From contig CAZJWO010000001.1 of NCBI GenBank assembly GCA_964549735.1, positions 1 through 64,000 on the forward strand: a DNA stretch of 64,000 bases. The letters are read 5' to 3'. Each line of letters starts with the position of its first letter. Positions within the stretch are counted from its first letter, which is position 1. This stretch comes from Glo-17 sp964549735. Its GTDB lineage: Bacteria; Krumholzibacteriota; Krumholzibacteriia; LZORAL124-64-63. Shown here one piece after another: positions 8,451 to 22,016 of the stretch. The position numbers and the translations under genes are program-made. The notes under the pieces are model-generated. The model searched no databases. It worked only from the letters and a program-made list of their open reading frames with translations, and was not told the DNA's origin.

Positions 8451-9959
8451 TCAGCCCGCGTGGCGCCGCAGCCGCGCGACGACGCGTGGCAGGCCCAGAG
8501 CGGCCATGACCTCGAAGATTCCGGCGCTACGATCCTGACCGGTCAGCGCGACCCGCGCCGGATGGATCAGATCGCCCGCGGGCACCTGGAGGCGTTCGGC
8601 CAGCTCGCGCACCACCTGCTCGTAATCGCCAGCGGCGGGATGCCCGGGCGGCCAGGCGCCGCCGAAACCCGGCGGCGAAGCCGCCAGCGCGTCGGCGAGA
8701 TCGCGCAGCCGCTGCCGGCCGCCCGGCGTCGCGACGTTCTCGCGCCACGCCGCCTCGTCGCGCTCGTACTCCTCGCTGAAGAAGAAGCCGAGCTGCACGG
8801 GCAGCAGACGCAGGCTGCTGAAGCGTCCGCCGAGCAAGCCCAGCAGCAGGTCGACGTACTGCGTCTGATCCTGCACGCCGGGCACCGCCCAGGCGGGATC
8901 ATAGACCCAGCCGCGCGCGGACAGCAACGGCAACGTGAGCGCGCGGCGCTCGGACGCGGTCATGCGCTTGAGGTGCTGGCTGTTGATGTGCTCGAGCTTG
9001 TCGTAATCGAAAGCCGCCGGGCTGCTGTTGATCTTCTTCAGCGAGAAGCGCTTGATGAGCGCCGCGACGGGCATGACCTCGTCGCCGCCGGCGCCGATCG
9101 ACCAGCCCAGCAGGGCGAGGTAGTTGACCATGGCCTGCGGCACGATGCCCTGCGCCTGGAATTCCTCGACAGAGACCGCGCCATGCCGCTTGCTGAGCCG
9201 CTTGCGGTCCGGTCCGAGGATCATCGGCATATGGCCGAACTTGGGCAGGCTCCAGTCGAGCGCCTCGTAGACGAGCAACTGGAAGGGCGTGTTGCTGACG
9301 TGGTCGTCGCCGCGCAGGACGTGCGTGATGCCCATGAGATGATCGTCGACGACGGCGGCGAAGTTGTAGGTCGGGAAGCCGTCGGCCTTCATCACGACGC
9401 GGTCCGTCAGCACCGTGTTCTGGAACTCGCGTTTGCCGACCACCAGGTCGTACCAGAACGTCGTCCCCGCGGCCGGCGTCGCCAGGCGCCAGGCGCACGC
9501 CTCGCCGGCCGCCTGGCGCGCCGCGGCCGCGGCCTCGTCCAGGTCGCGGCAATGGCCGTCGTAGCCGTCCCAGTTGCCGCCGGACGCCTTCGCCTGCTCG
9601 GCCCGCGCCTGCAGCTGCGCCTCGGTGCAGAAGCAGCGGTAGACCCGTCCGGCCGCGCGCAGATCGGCGAGTGCTCGCTCGTAGAACGCCAGCCGATCGC
9701 TCTGCGCATAAGGACCGCAGGGGCCGCCCTTGTCCGGCCCCTCGTCCCAGTCCAGGCCCAGCCAGCGCAGGCCGCGCAGGATGGCGCCGAGGGATTCCTC
9801 GGTGCTGCGCTGCTGGTCGGTGTCCTCGATGCGCAGCACGAAGACGCCCCCCTGCGAGCGGGCGTACAGCCAGTTGAAAAGCGCCGTGCGGGCGCCGCCG
9901 ACGTGCAGGTAGCCCGTCGGACTCGGCGCGAAGCGGACGCGCACCTGATTCTGGCTCAT
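8451..9959 (-). CDS. gltX: glutamate--tRNA ligase
   Basis: A 502-residue class I synthetase that charges tRNA-Glu in the cytoplasm. The HIGH signature is in FAPSPTGYLHVGG, the KMSKS loop appears as KRLSKRHG, and the CFCTEAQL stretch matches the cysteine-containing connective region of bacterial GluRS. The start is set at the ATG giving MSQNQVRVRFAPSPTG, which aligns with the family; AGAGG precedes it. A tRNA-Glu gene lies 2.4 kb downstream on the same strand, probably by chance. Confidence 0.96.
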   Translation of the reverse strand: MSQNQVRVRFAPSPTGYLHVGGARTALFNWLYARSQGGVFVLRIEDTDQQRSTEESLGAILRGLRWLGLDWDEGPDKGGPCGPYAQSDRLAFYERALADLRAAGRVYRCFCTEAQLQARAEQAKASGGNWDGYDGHCRDLDEAAAAARQAAGEACAWRLATPAAGTTFWYDLVVGKREFQNTVLTDRVVMKADGFPTYNFAAVVDDHLMGITHVLRGDDHVSNTPFQLLVYEALDWSLPKFGHMPMILGPDRKRLSKRHGAVSVEEFQAQGIVPQAMVNYLALLGWSIGAGGDEVMPVAALIKRFSLKKINSSPAAFDYDKLEHINSQHLKRMTASERRALTLPLLSARGWVYDPAWAVPGVQDQTQYVDLLLGLLGGRFSSLRLLPVQLGFFFSEEYERDEAAWRENVATPGGRQRLRDLADALAASPPGFGGAWPPGHPAAGDYEQVVRELAERLQVPAGDLIHPARVALTGQDRSAGIFEVMAALGLPRVVARLRRHAG

Positions 9960-10026
9960 GAACGTCGGACCTCTCGCCTGGCGGCGGCGGCGATCCGGGC
10001 GCTCGCCGCGCGCGTGGCCACGCCCC

Positions 10027-11103
10027 TCACGATGACGGCGGCGCATGGGGCGCGCGGGGCTGATGGGCTTCGCCCACCGGTTCCGGACGCCGGGTCGGAT
10101 CGAGTTCGGCCGTCAGTCCGGCCAGATCGAGTCCATAGAGCTCGCGGCAGACGGCGTCGACCGCCTCGCCGCTACCGATCCTGGTCAACAACGCGCGCAC
10201 CCTGGCCAGGCCGCCGCGATGCTCGACCAATTCCCAGGCCATCAAGAAGGCGCTGTAGCCGGCGACGCGATAGCGGTACTTGTCGACCTCGTCGTCCGGA
10301 TCGGGACCCGCGCCGAGCGCCGCCTCGACGGCGTCCGGAGCCATGATGACCGGCCGCTGCTGATCGCGATACATCGCGAGATAGCTCAGGAAATGGCAGC
10401 CGTCCTCCGCCAGGTACGACGACAGGCCGTCGACGAGCCAGCGCGGCAGGGGCTTGCCGCCGGCAAGGCTGCGCACGAGCCGCCCTGCCGTCATGTGGAA
10501 CGCCGCGTGCGCTCCCAGCCCCCGCGTGAACAGGATGGACAGGGGCTGGATCACGATGGTGCCGCCATCGTCATGATAGAGGCGGTGGAAGGCGTAGCCG
10601 GAGCGCTGCCGGAATTCGAAGAGGTCGATCGTGTTGTAGACATGGAGCGTGTCGCCGGGGTCGTGCGCCAGCAGGGTCGTCAGCTCGCGTTGCGCCCAGT
10701 CCAGCGCTTCGACCATCGGCAGGACCTCGTACGGCTCCAGATACGGATCGTAGCGCAGATGGACGCCGCGGTACCGGATCACGCCGTCCAGCATCTCGAG
10801 GCCGTCGCGCGACAGGATCGCGGTCCCGCGCGACAGGCTGCGCATGCCGTAGGTCTGGCCGTCCGCGTCGGTCGGCGGCGTGTAGCCGGGGTAGGCGAAG
10901 ACATGCTTGTGGTCGGGGTACCCGGCCGCCGCGAGCTCCTCGGCGGTGAAACGAGGGAATACCGATTCCGGCGTCAGCGGCGCCAGCTGCGCGGGATGCC
11001 GCGGCAGCGTCGCCGCGGCGGCGGCGGTCGCCAGCGCCAGGAGACACAGACCGCCCAGGCCGGTCACGATTCGCCGCGGAGCTTCTTGGCTTCCTTGAAA
11101 CAT
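10027..11103 (-). CDS. secreted peptidase-MA-like protein with degenerate zinc motif
   Basis: A 358-residue exported protein. The signal peptide has a basic start (APRRIV) and an alanine-rich hydrophobic core ending near residue 31. The mature part resembles gluzincin peptidase-MA-type domains: HAAFH followed about 20 residues later by PRWLVDGLSSYLAEDG. Active relatives carry HExxH and WLxEGL. Here the catalytic Glu is Ala and the later Glu is Asp, so proteolysis is doubtful. The ATG at 11103 overlaps the upstream TPR gene by 40 bp. A GTG at 11067 would give a neat GTGA overlap but would lose the basic n-region. Confidence 0.65.
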   Translation of the reverse strand: MFQGSQEAPRRIVTGLGGLCLLALATAAAAATLPRHPAQLAPLTPESVFPRFTAEELAAAGYPDHKHVFAYPGYTPPTDADGQTYGMRSLSRGTAILSRDGLEMLDGVIRYRGVHLRYDPYLEPYEVLPMVEALDWAQRELTTLLAHDPGDTLHVYNTIDLFEFRQRSGYAFHRLYHDDGGTIVIQPLSILFTRGLGAHAAFHMTAGRLVRSLAGGKPLPRWLVDGLSSYLAEDGCHFLSYLAMYRDQQRPVIMAPDAVEAALGAGPDPDDEVDKYRYRVAGYSAFLMAWELVEHRGGLARVRALLTRIGSGEAVDAVCRELYGLDLAGLTAELDPTRRPEPVGEAHQPRAPHAPPSS

Positions 11104-12785
11104 TGGTCCGCTTTCTGTTTGTCGCCGAGCTGCTGATAGGCCAGACCCATGTTGTCCCAGACTTCGGCGGTCTCCTGGATCTCGAGCGTCAGGCTGTAGG
11201 CCGCGATGGCGTCGGCATGGCGGCCCAGGCGATAGAGCGTCACGCCGCGGTTGAGGTTGGCGCGGTAGTGTTCGGGGTCGAGTTCGAGGTACGCGGCGAA
11301 GGCGGCATCGGCCGCCGCCAGGCGGCCGGCCTGCATCAGCGCGACCGCGCGGTTGTAGGCCGCTTCGCGATGCGCGGGGTCGAGTTCGAGTGTGCGGTCG
11401 TACGCCGCCAGCGCGGTGTCCCACTGCTTGGCCTGGCCGGCCGTCACGCCCAGGTTGTAGGCCGTCCTGGCGTCGGGCTGCAACTCCAGCGCCCGCTGAT
11501 AGGCTTCGACGGCCCGGGCGTACTGCTCGCGCGCGCGGTAGGCCTGGGCCAGGGCCAGCCAACCGCCCGCGAACTGCGGCGTCTCGCGCGTGACGCGCTG
11601 CAGCGGCGGCACGGCGGCGGCGAACATCTGATCCCGCAGCAGGCTCACCGCGTAGTTGTAGACGACCTCGGTCGGCGTGTCCGCGGCTTCGATGATCTCG
11701 ACCAGATACCGGCGGCCCTCGGCGGATTGACCGAGGCGCAAGTGCAGGATGCCGATCCGCAGCCTCAGGCCGGGAGCTTCCGGCGACAGTTCGTATGCTC
11801 GCTTGAGAGCATCCAACGCGTGCGACAACTCGTCCGCGGCTTCGTGGAGCCTGGCGACCGCCAGCCAGGTGCTCACCCGCTCGGGGTGGTTCTCGCGCGC
11901 CAGCCTGGCCACCACCCGCGCCTGGAAGACATCGCCGGCGGCGACGTGCGCGCCGACGATGCGCGGCAGCAGGTCGTCGCGCTGCGGCGCGATGTCGTAG
12001 GCCTTCCGGTACAGCTCGACCGCATCGCTCACCAGGCCCGCTTCTTCCAGCAGCTGTCCATCATGGACATACAAGGCCACGAGGTGCTGCTCGATCGCTT
12101 CGGCCTCCTGCACGCCGTCGGTGCGGCCTTCGGCGTCCGCGCGCTGGCGCCAGGCTCGCGCGAGCGGCAGCCAGCTCTCGAGGACCTCGCGCGCGTCAGC
12201 GCTCTCGCCGTGCTCGCGCTCGAGGCGGGCGAGCGCCAGGGCGAGCCGGCAGGCTTCCGGGCCCGGCGCGCGTCCAACGGCCTGCAGACCGCGGCGGTAC
12301 GTCGCCCGCGCGCCGCCGACGTCCTCGACCATCAGCTGCGCCTGCGCCAGGAGGCGATAGCCGTCCAAGGCCATGCCGCCGCCGATGTCGATGTAGGAGC
12401 CGAACTGCGCGATCGCGAGGTCGTAATCCTCGAGGCGCTGGAACACCAGTCCGAGGTTGCGATGGAAATCGGGATCGTACGGCTTCGCCTGCACGGCGTG
12501 GATGAAGGCGTCGCGGGCCTGCGGCCAGTCCTCCGCCCGGGCGTGCAGCACGCCGAGGTCGTTGTACAGATCGCCGAGCATGGGGGTCTGCTGGCCGCGG
12601 GCTTTCAGGGCCATGATCTGCCGGTTGAGATCGCTGATCTTCTCGGCGGACGACTTCTCGCCTTCCAGACCCAGCTCCACCGACCACTCCGGTTCGGGCG
12701 GCGGGTCCTGGGCGAGGCAGACGGCCGCGTGCGATGCGCCGAGCAAGGCGAACGACAGGATCAACGCAGGACGCAGCTCGCGCAT
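11064..12785 (-). CDS. secreted tetratricopeptide-repeat protein
   Basis: A 573-residue protein with a signal peptide (residues about 1-25, cleavage after CLA) followed by at least ten TPR-like helical pairs, clearest at about residues 390-560 (motifs such as AYNRAVALMQAGRLAAADAA). TPRs mediate protein-protein contacts, here in the periplasm. No catalytic domain is seen. The following gene overlaps its end, so the two products probably act together. Confidence 0.85.
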   Translation of the reverse strand: MRELRPALILSFALLGASHAAVCLAQDPPPEPEWSVELGLEGEKSSAEKISDLNRQIMALKARGQQTPMLGDLYNDLGVLHARAEDWPQARDAFIHAVQAKPYDPDFHRNLGLVFQRLEDYDLAIAQFGSYIDIGGGMALDGYRLLAQAQLMVEDVGGARATYRRGLQAVGRAPGPEACRLALALARLEREHGESADAREVLESWLPLARAWRQRADAEGRTDGVQEAEAIEQHLVALYVHDGQLLEEAGLVSDAVELYRKAYDIAPQRDDLLPRIVGAHVAAGDVFQARVVARLARENHPERVSTWLAVARLHEAADELSHALDALKRAYELSPEAPGLRLRIGILHLRLGQSAEGRRYLVEIIEAADTPTEVVYNYAVSLLRDQMFAAAVPPLQRVTRETPQFAGGWLALAQAYRAREQYARAVEAYQRALELQPDARTAYNLGVTAGQAKQWDTALAAYDRTLELDPAHREAAYNRAVALMQAGRLAAADAAFAAYLELDPEHYRANLNRGVTLYRLGRHADAIAAYSLTLEIQETAEVWDNMGLAYQQLGDKQKADQCFKEAKKLRGES

Positions 12786-12964
12786 GGCGGCTCCTTGCGG
12801 CGGGAGAGTCGGCTCCAGAAACCCGCGACGCCGCGTACAGGCAGCGCCACCGGTGAATCTAGCCGGATCGCGAAGCTCTGTCCAGCCAACCCGGCGCGGG
12901 CCTTTCGCGCTTCAACGCCCGCGCGGGCTTGACGTTCCGGCCGCGCGGCGTTCCTTATGGTGTC

Positions 12965-13771
12965 ATGATCTCGTTGCACGTCCTGGGCGCCGGCGGCGCC
13001 GTCCCGACTGCCGAACGCAGTCCGTCGGCTTACTGGCTGCAGATCGACGGCCACGGCCTGCTGCTGGAGGCGGGCTGCGGCGCGCTCGTGCGGCTCGTGC
13101 GGCAGCCGCAGACCCCGGACAGCGTCGACGAGATCGCCGCCGTCCTGCTTTCGCACCTGCACCTGGACCATGCCGCCGACCTCGCGCCGCTGCTCTTCGC
13201 CCTGCATTCGATCCTCGCCAGCAACCGCCAGCCGCTGCTGCTCGCCGGTCCGCCGGGTCTGGGCGACTACTTGCAGCAACTGCGGGCGATGTACGGCGAA
13301 TCGCTGACGCCCCGCCACCGGGAGGTCGTCGTGCGCGAGATGGAGCCGGGCGACGCCCTGGCCCTGGCGGGCGGCGGCCGGGCCGCGGCTTTCGCCGCCG
13401 ACCATGCCGAATCGCGCTTCAGCCGCCAGTGCCTGGGCTGGACGTTCCGCGACGCGGCGGGCCGCCGGCTCGTCTACTCGGGCGACAGCGGTCCCTGCGC
13501 AGCGCTCGCGCAGGCGGCGCGCGGCTGCGATCTCTTGCTCGTCGAATGCTCCACGCCGGACGACCTCGCCGTGGCGGGACACCTCAGCCCGGGTCGCATC
13601 GCCGACCTGGTCCGCAGCGCGCGCCCCGCGCGCGTGGTCCTGACGCACCTCTATCCGCTCGTCGCCAGGCAGCGGCCCGCCGAAGCCGTGACCGACGCCA
13701 CCGGCGTCGCCTGCGTCGCAGCCCGCGACGGCGACGTGTTCCACATCGGCGAACCAGAGGACCAGCCATGA
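12965..13771 (+). CDS. metallo-beta-lactamase-fold hydrolase (RNase Z/ElaC-like)
   Basis: A 268-residue cytoplasmic metallohydrolase. The zinc motif HLHLDHAADL sits at about residues 62-71, with later ligand regions FAADHAESRF, YSGDSG and LTHLYP. The order fits the RNase Z/ElaC-type branch, but it lacks the long exosite arm of true tRNase Z, so the substrate is uncertain. The start ATG opens the first beta strand (MISLHVLGAGGAVPT). Its stop overlaps the next start as ATGA. Confidence 0.85.
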   Translation: MISLHVLGAGGAVPTAERSPSAYWLQIDGHGLLLEAGCGALVRLVRQPQTPDSVDEIAAVLLSHLHLDHAADLAPLLFALHSILASNRQPLLLAGPPGLGDYLQQLRAMYGESLTPRHREVVVREMEPGDALALAGGGRAAAFAADHAESRFSRQCLGWTFRDAAGRRLVYSGDSGPCAALAQAARGCDLLLVECSTPDDLAVAGHLSPGRIADLVRSARPARVVLTHLYPLVARQRPAEAVTDATGVACVAARDGDVFHIGEPEDQP

Positions 13772-14682
13772 CAAGAATCCGGAGTCGCCGCCGACGCGAC
13801 GCGGCGACCTCACGGCCTGTGCAGGCCGCCGTCGTCCTGCTGCTGCTCGTGATCTCGATGGCCGCCGCGGCGGCGCCCGCCCCTGCCGGCGCGCCTCCGG
13901 ACGCGCGCGGCGCCCGCGCGGCGGATGGACCGGATCCGCAATGGCGCGAAGGTCGCGGCGAGAACGAGCTGGTGCTCATCCACGGCCTGGGCGCCAGCGC
14001 CGAGATCTGGCGGAGCGTCAAGCCGTACCTGAGCGGGACGTACCGCGTCTTGCTGTACGAGTTGCACGGCCACGGCCGCACTCAACCGCTGCCGGACGGC
14101 ACCATCGACGGCGAAGTCGCCGCCTTCGGCCGCTGGCTGCAGGATCAGGACCTCGTCTATCCGCACCTGGTGGGCCATGGCCTGGGCGGCATGATCGCCA
14201 TGCAGTACGCCTTGAACAACCCGGGCCAGGTGCAGACGCTCGTCGTCATCGACGCCGGACCACGCCAGTTGCTCGACGCGCCGCAGAAGGTGGCCATCGC
14301 CGAAGCCCTCCTGAAGGACTACGACCGCTTCGTCGCGTCGCATTTCATCGACATCAGCCAGCAAGAGCCGATCAACCAGCAGGCGGTCGACATGGCCCTG
14401 CGCACCGACAGCGCCACGTTCACCTCGCTTCTGCTCAGCAGCTTCGACTGGGACGTGACCGCATCGCTGCCGCGCCAGACGATGCCCTTGCTGGTCATCG
14501 GCAGCGAAACGTTCATGCCCGAGGCCGGCGCGGAGGGCGACTACCTGACGGCGTACGGCTACAGCGGCGCGCGCCTGCTGGACTACAAGCGTTTCGAGGG
14601 CACCGGCCACTATCTCATGCTGGAGAATCCGACGCGCCTGGCGGCGCACCTGCTGGTCTGGCTGCGCGGCCAGCGGCATTGA
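13768..14682 (+). CDS. exported alpha/beta-hydrolase-fold protein lacking the nucleophilic serine
   Basis: A 304-residue protein with a basic n-region and hydrophobic signal (residues about 20-38), then a clear alpha/beta-hydrolase domain: oxyanion-loop motif LIHGLGASAEIW, strand LLYELHGHGRT and the C-terminal histidine motif GTGHYLMLENP. The nucleophile elbow reads LVGHGLGG where the family has GHSxGG, so the serine is glycine. Either the protein is a non-catalytic member of the fold or it uses another chemistry. Translationally coupled (ATGA) to the upstream metallohydrolase. Confidence 0.85.
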   Translation: MTRIRSRRRRDAATSRPVQAAVVLLLLVISMAAAAAPAPAGAPPDARGARAADGPDPQWREGRGENELVLIHGLGASAEIWRSVKPYLSGTYRVLLYELHGHGRTQPLPDGTIDGEVAAFGRWLQDQDLVYPHLVGHGLGGMIAMQYALNNPGQVQTLVVIDAGPRQLLDAPQKVAIAEALLKDYDRFVASHFIDISQQEPINQQAVDMALRTDSATFTSLLLSSFDWDVTASLPRQTMPLLVIGSETFMPEAGAEGDYLTAYGYSGARLLDYKRFEGTGHYLMLENPTRLAAHLLVWLRGQRH

Positions 14683-14715
14683 GCCGCCGGTCCCCGCGAA
14701 CGCGGCCCGGCGGGG

Positions 14716-15684
14716 TCAGTCGGCCGCCGCGCCCTGCAACAGCTCGAGATCGGCGTCGACCATCATGCGCACCATCGTCGCGAAGCCGAGCGAGGGCTGC
14801 CAACCGAGCTGGCGGCGCGCCTTGCCGGCGTCGCCCACGAGCTGATCGACCTCGGCCGGCCGCATGTAACGCGGATCCTGGACCACGTAGTCCTGCCAGT
14901 GCAGGCTGACGTGCCCGAAGGCGATCTCCAGGAACTCGCGCACCGAATGGGTCTGGCCGGTCGCGATGACGTAGTCCTGCGGTTCGTCCTGCTGCAGCAT
15001 GAGCCACATGGCCTTGACGTAGTCGCCGGCGTAGCCCCAATCCCGCTGGGCGTCGAGGTTGCCCAGGCGCAGCTCCTTGGCCAGACCCAGCTTGATGCGC
15101 GCGACGCCGTCGGAGATCTTGCGGGTGACGAACTCCTTGCCACGCCGGGGGCTCTCGTGATTGAACAGGATGCCCGAAACGGCGAACAGGCCGTAGCTCT
15201 CGCGGTAGTTCACGGTAATGTAGTGGGCGTAGGCTTTGGCGGCGGCATAGGGGCTGCGCGGATGGAACGGCGTCAGCTCGTTCTGGGGCACCTCGCGCAC
15301 CTTGCCGAACATCTCGCTGCTGCTGGCCTGGTAGAAGCGCGCGCCGGGACACACCTCGCGCACCGCTTCGAGCAGACGCACGACGCCGAGCCCGGTGAAT
15401 TCGCCGGTCAGGACGGGCTGGGTCCAGCTCGTCGGCACGAAGCTCTGCGCGGCCAGGTTGTAGATCTCGGCGGGCTGGACCTCGCGCAGCACCTGCACCA
15501 GGCTCGTCGGATCGAGCAGGTCGGCCTGCACGAGCTGCAGGCGGTCGCGGATGTGCGCGATGCGCTCGAACGTCTCGGTGCTCGCGCGCCGCACCATGCC
15601 GTAGACCTGGTACCCCTTGTCCAGCAGGAGGTCGGCCAGATAGCTGCCGTCCTGGCCGGTGATGCCGGTGATGAGTGCCTTCAC
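14716..15684 (-). CDS. gmd: GDP-mannose 4,6-dehydratase
   Basis: A 322-residue NAD(P)-dependent short-chain dehydrogenase-type enzyme making GDP-4-keto-6-deoxymannose, precursor of GDP-fucose, GDP-rhamnose and related surface sugars. Visible are the cofactor-binding ALITGITGQDGSYLA at the N-terminus, the conserved AAQSFVPTSW, SSSEMFG, and the catalytic Tyr/Lys in SPYAAAKAYAH (YxxxK). The GTG start has AGGAGGG upstream. No other sugar-nucleotide genes adjoin it; the only polysaccharide gene I recognise besides it is the sugar transferase at 40503-41288. Confidence 0.93.
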   Translation of the reverse strand: MKALITGITGQDGSYLADLLLDKGYQVYGMVRRASTETFERIAHIRDRLQLVQADLLDPTSLVQVLREVQPAEIYNLAAQSFVPTSWTQPVLTGEFTGLGVVRLLEAVREVCPGARFYQASSSEMFGKVREVPQNELTPFHPRSPYAAAKAYAHYITVNYRESYGLFAVSGILFNHESPRRGKEFVTRKISDGVARIKLGLAKELRLGNLDAQRDWGYAGDYVKAMWLMLQQDEPQDYVIATGQTHSVREFLEIAFGHVSLHWQDYVVQDPRYMRPAEVDQLVGDAGKARRQLGWQPSLGFATMVRMMVDADLELLQGAAAD

Positions 15685-15857
15685 GTCGATTCCCTCCTGC
15701 CGCGTCCGGCGTTCGCCGCGGCCGGCCCGGCCGCGGTCGCTATGGTATCAACCGGCTCCGGTCGCAACAAGGACGAAACCCGCGCGAACGGGAACCTGCA
15801 GCCGGGCGCGCGCGTATGCACCGCGTCGCATCGCAACGACCGCTCCGAAAGGACGCC

Positions 15858-17108
15858 ATGGACGCCGCCACCCGCCTTCGGTCTCGGACCGCGATCTGCA
15901 TCTGCCTGGTCGTCTCGCTCGGCAAAGCCGCGGACGCCAGTCCCGTGATCCAGCGCGCGGCGGCCGAGCCGCCCGCCCGCGAGCATTGGACCCTGCGCGA
16001 GGCCTGGCGGGCCGGCGGCGACGACGACGAGGCCGTCCTGCTGGGTCAGGTCGGCGCCGCGATCAGCGGCCCCGGCGGCGAGGTCTACGCCCTGGACAGC
16101 CAGCTCTCCCAGGTCCTGGTCTTCGACGCCGAGGGACGCCACGTGCGCACGCTCGGCCGCGACGGCGAAGGACCCGGCGAATTCCGGCGGCCGACCGATC
16201 TGTACCTGGTCTCGGCAGACCGCCTGGCCGTGCAGCAGGTCTTCCCTGGCCGCCTGGTCTACCTGGATCCGCGCAGCGGCACGCCCCTGGGCCAGTGGCA
16301 GGTGGGCAAGGACGAACCCGAGGCGGGCGGTTTCCAGCTCCTCTTCGGCTCGCGCGAGCGCGGCGGCGTGCACGTCGTCGCGGCGGGCCAGAACGCGTTC
16401 GATGCGCAGGCGGGCTCCATGCGCGACCACCGTTACCTCGCGCTTCTGGACCCGTCCGGCAAACCGCACCGGCGCCTGGCCGAGCAGTCCGGCGTCCGCG
16501 ATCTGCAGCGACCGGTGCGCGACGACCTCGCCGACCACTTCGCCGGCGACCGCGGGCTGTGGGACGTCGGTCCGGATGGGCGCACCTATCTGGTCCCCCG
16601 CTACGACGAGTACCTGATCCGGGTCTGCGGTCCGGACGGCGCGCCGGTCATGGACATCGCGCGCGACCACGCCGCGCGCCTGCGCACCGAGGAGGAAAAG
16701 GCCGAGCAACGCAACTCCACCCGCATGAACGTCGGCGGACGCGAACTGGAGATCGCCTGGAAGCAGCACGACCGCGCCCGCAGCATCACGCGCCTGCAGG
16801 TCCTGGACGACGGGACGCTCTGGGTGACCGGCAGCCATGCGGACCGGCGCTGGCGAGAAGCCGGCGAACGCGTCTTCGATGTCTACGGACCGGATGGACG
16901 CCTGCGCAGCGAGGTGACGGTGGCCGTGCCCGCGGGCGGACCCGGCAACCGCCTGCTCCTGCTACAAGACGGACGCTTCTTGCTCGTCAAGGGCCAGGAG
17001 ACCCTGGCGATCATGATCGGGGCCGGCTCCGGCGGCAGCAGCGCGGACCTCGCCGGCACACGGGGCGACGACATGCTCGAGTTGATCTGCTACGAGCGGG
17101 AGCCGTGA
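15858..17108 (+). CDS. secreted six-bladed beta-propeller protein
   Basis: A 416-residue exported protein with a signal peptide at residues about 8-28. The body resembles the NHL/6-bladed beta-propeller family: repeats of the GEVYALDSQLSQVLVFD type, a GRDGEGPGEFRRPTDLYL blade linker typical of these proteins, and later blades such as DVGPDGRTYLVPRYDEYLIRV. No catalytic function is assigned. AAAGGA precedes the ATG by 4 nt. Confidence 0.8.
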   Translation: MDAATRLRSRTAICICLVVSLGKAADASPVIQRAAAEPPAREHWTLREAWRAGGDDDEAVLLGQVGAAISGPGGEVYALDSQLSQVLVFDAEGRHVRTLGRDGEGPGEFRRPTDLYLVSADRLAVQQVFPGRLVYLDPRSGTPLGQWQVGKDEPEAGGFQLLFGSRERGGVHVVAAGQNAFDAQAGSMRDHRYLALLDPSGKPHRRLAEQSGVRDLQRPVRDDLADHFAGDRGLWDVGPDGRTYLVPRYDEYLIRVCGPDGAPVMDIARDHAARLRTEEEKAEQRNSTRMNVGGRELEIAWKQHDRARSITRLQVLDDGTLWVTGSHADRRWREAGERVFDVYGPDGRLRSEVTVAVPAGGPGNRLLLLQDGRFLLVKGQETLAIMIGAGSGGSSADLAGTRGDDMLELICYEREP

Positions 17109-17159
17109 CGCGATCGCGCCGCGCGCGGGCCGGCGCGGCCAAGCAGCGGAGATCTACGG

Positions 17160-18094
17160 CTAGCCCAGCTCCCGGATCAGCTCGACGACCGGCGCCGCGT
17201 CGTTCATCACGTAGAAGTGCAGGCACGGCACGCCGCGCGCGCGCAGCTCGCGGGCCTGCTGCAGGCCCCAGCGCCGGCCGATCTCGGCGGCGTGCTTGGG
17301 ACTGGACAGGACCTCGTCGGCCAGCGCCTCGGGGATGTTGACGTGGAAGTGGCGCGGGATGGTCGCCAGCTGGCGCGCGCTGTCCAGCAGCTTCAGGCCG
17401 GGAATGATCGGCACGGTGACGCCCGCCTCGCGGCAGCGCTTCTCGAACTCCCAGAAGGCCGCGTTGTCGTAGAAGAGCTGCGTGACGATGTACTCGGCGC
17501 CGGCGTCGACCTTCTCCCTCAAGCGCTGGATGTCCGTCTTGAGATTGGGCGCCTCGAAGTGCTTCTCCGGATAGCCGCCGACGCCCACGCACATGTCGAT
17601 CGGCTCGCTGCCCTCCAGCTCGTCCAGGTAGCGGCCGCGCCGCAGATCGGCGAGCTGGGCGACGAGGTCGGCGGCGGTGCGGTTGCGCGTGCGGTGCGGA
17701 TCCTGGCGCGCCACGTAGTTGGGCACGTCGCCGCGGATCGCCAATACGTTGCTGATGCCCAGGTAGTTCAGCTCGATGATCGCGTCCTCGGTCTCCTCGC
17801 GGGTGAACCCCGCGCAGAGCAGGTGCGGCACCGTGTCGATGCCCCAGCGGTTCTGGATGATGCCGCAGATCGAGAGCGTGCCGGGGCGCTTCTTGCGCAC
17901 GCGCCGGCGGATCGTGCCGTCCGACTTCTCCTCGTATTCGGCCTCGGCCGCGTGGCTGGTCACGTCGATGAACGGCGGTTTGAGCGGCGCCACCTGCTCG
18001 ACGATGGCGATGATGTCGCGCACGCTGCCGCCGCGCTTGGGCGGGATGATCTCGAAGCTGAAGAGCGTCTCGCGGGCTCGCGCCAGGTGCTCGG

Positions 18095-18104
<10 letters not shown>
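17160..18104 (-). CDS. metF: 5,10-methylenetetrahydrofolate reductase
   Basis: A 314-residue flavoprotein reducing methylene-THF to methyl-THF, the methyl donor for MetH. Motifs are the N-terminal FSFEIIPPKRGGS with the catalytic Glu, FIDVTSHAAEAEYE, the NVLAIRGDVP stretch, VGGYPEKHFEAPN, and EYIVTQLFYDN followed by VPIIPGLK. Its ATG overlaps the end of metH (ATGCGCGTGA), so the two successive steps of methionine synthesis are translationally coupled. Confidence 0.95.
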
Positions 18105-21796
<3,692 letters not shown>

Positions 21797-22016
21797 GGCC
21801 TTGCGGCCCCCTTCGCTGCGCGGCCTGGCCCGCACCGTGTCGAACGTGCCGGAACCGTATCGCCGCAGGACGGGTCAGGCGACGCGGTCGTAAGCAGATT
21901 CGACCGCTAGCCGACGTCATTGAGCGCTACAAGGTAGGCTGGAACCGGCCGGGCCGCCCCGGGGGAATCCGGGTTCATCGCTGGGATCGATCCACTCGCC
22001 GGGCGGCACAGCCCGC

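Noticed and set aside
14692..14715. CCCCGC/GCGGGG hairpin between the convergent hydrolase and gmd genes
   Set aside because: Only a 6-bp stem with a long GC-rich loop and no T tract, which is expected by chance at this base composition.
21797..22016. SAH, SAM or cobalamin riboswitch before metH
   Set aside because: Expected in principle, but I found no B12 box or SAH/SAM core in this short leader.
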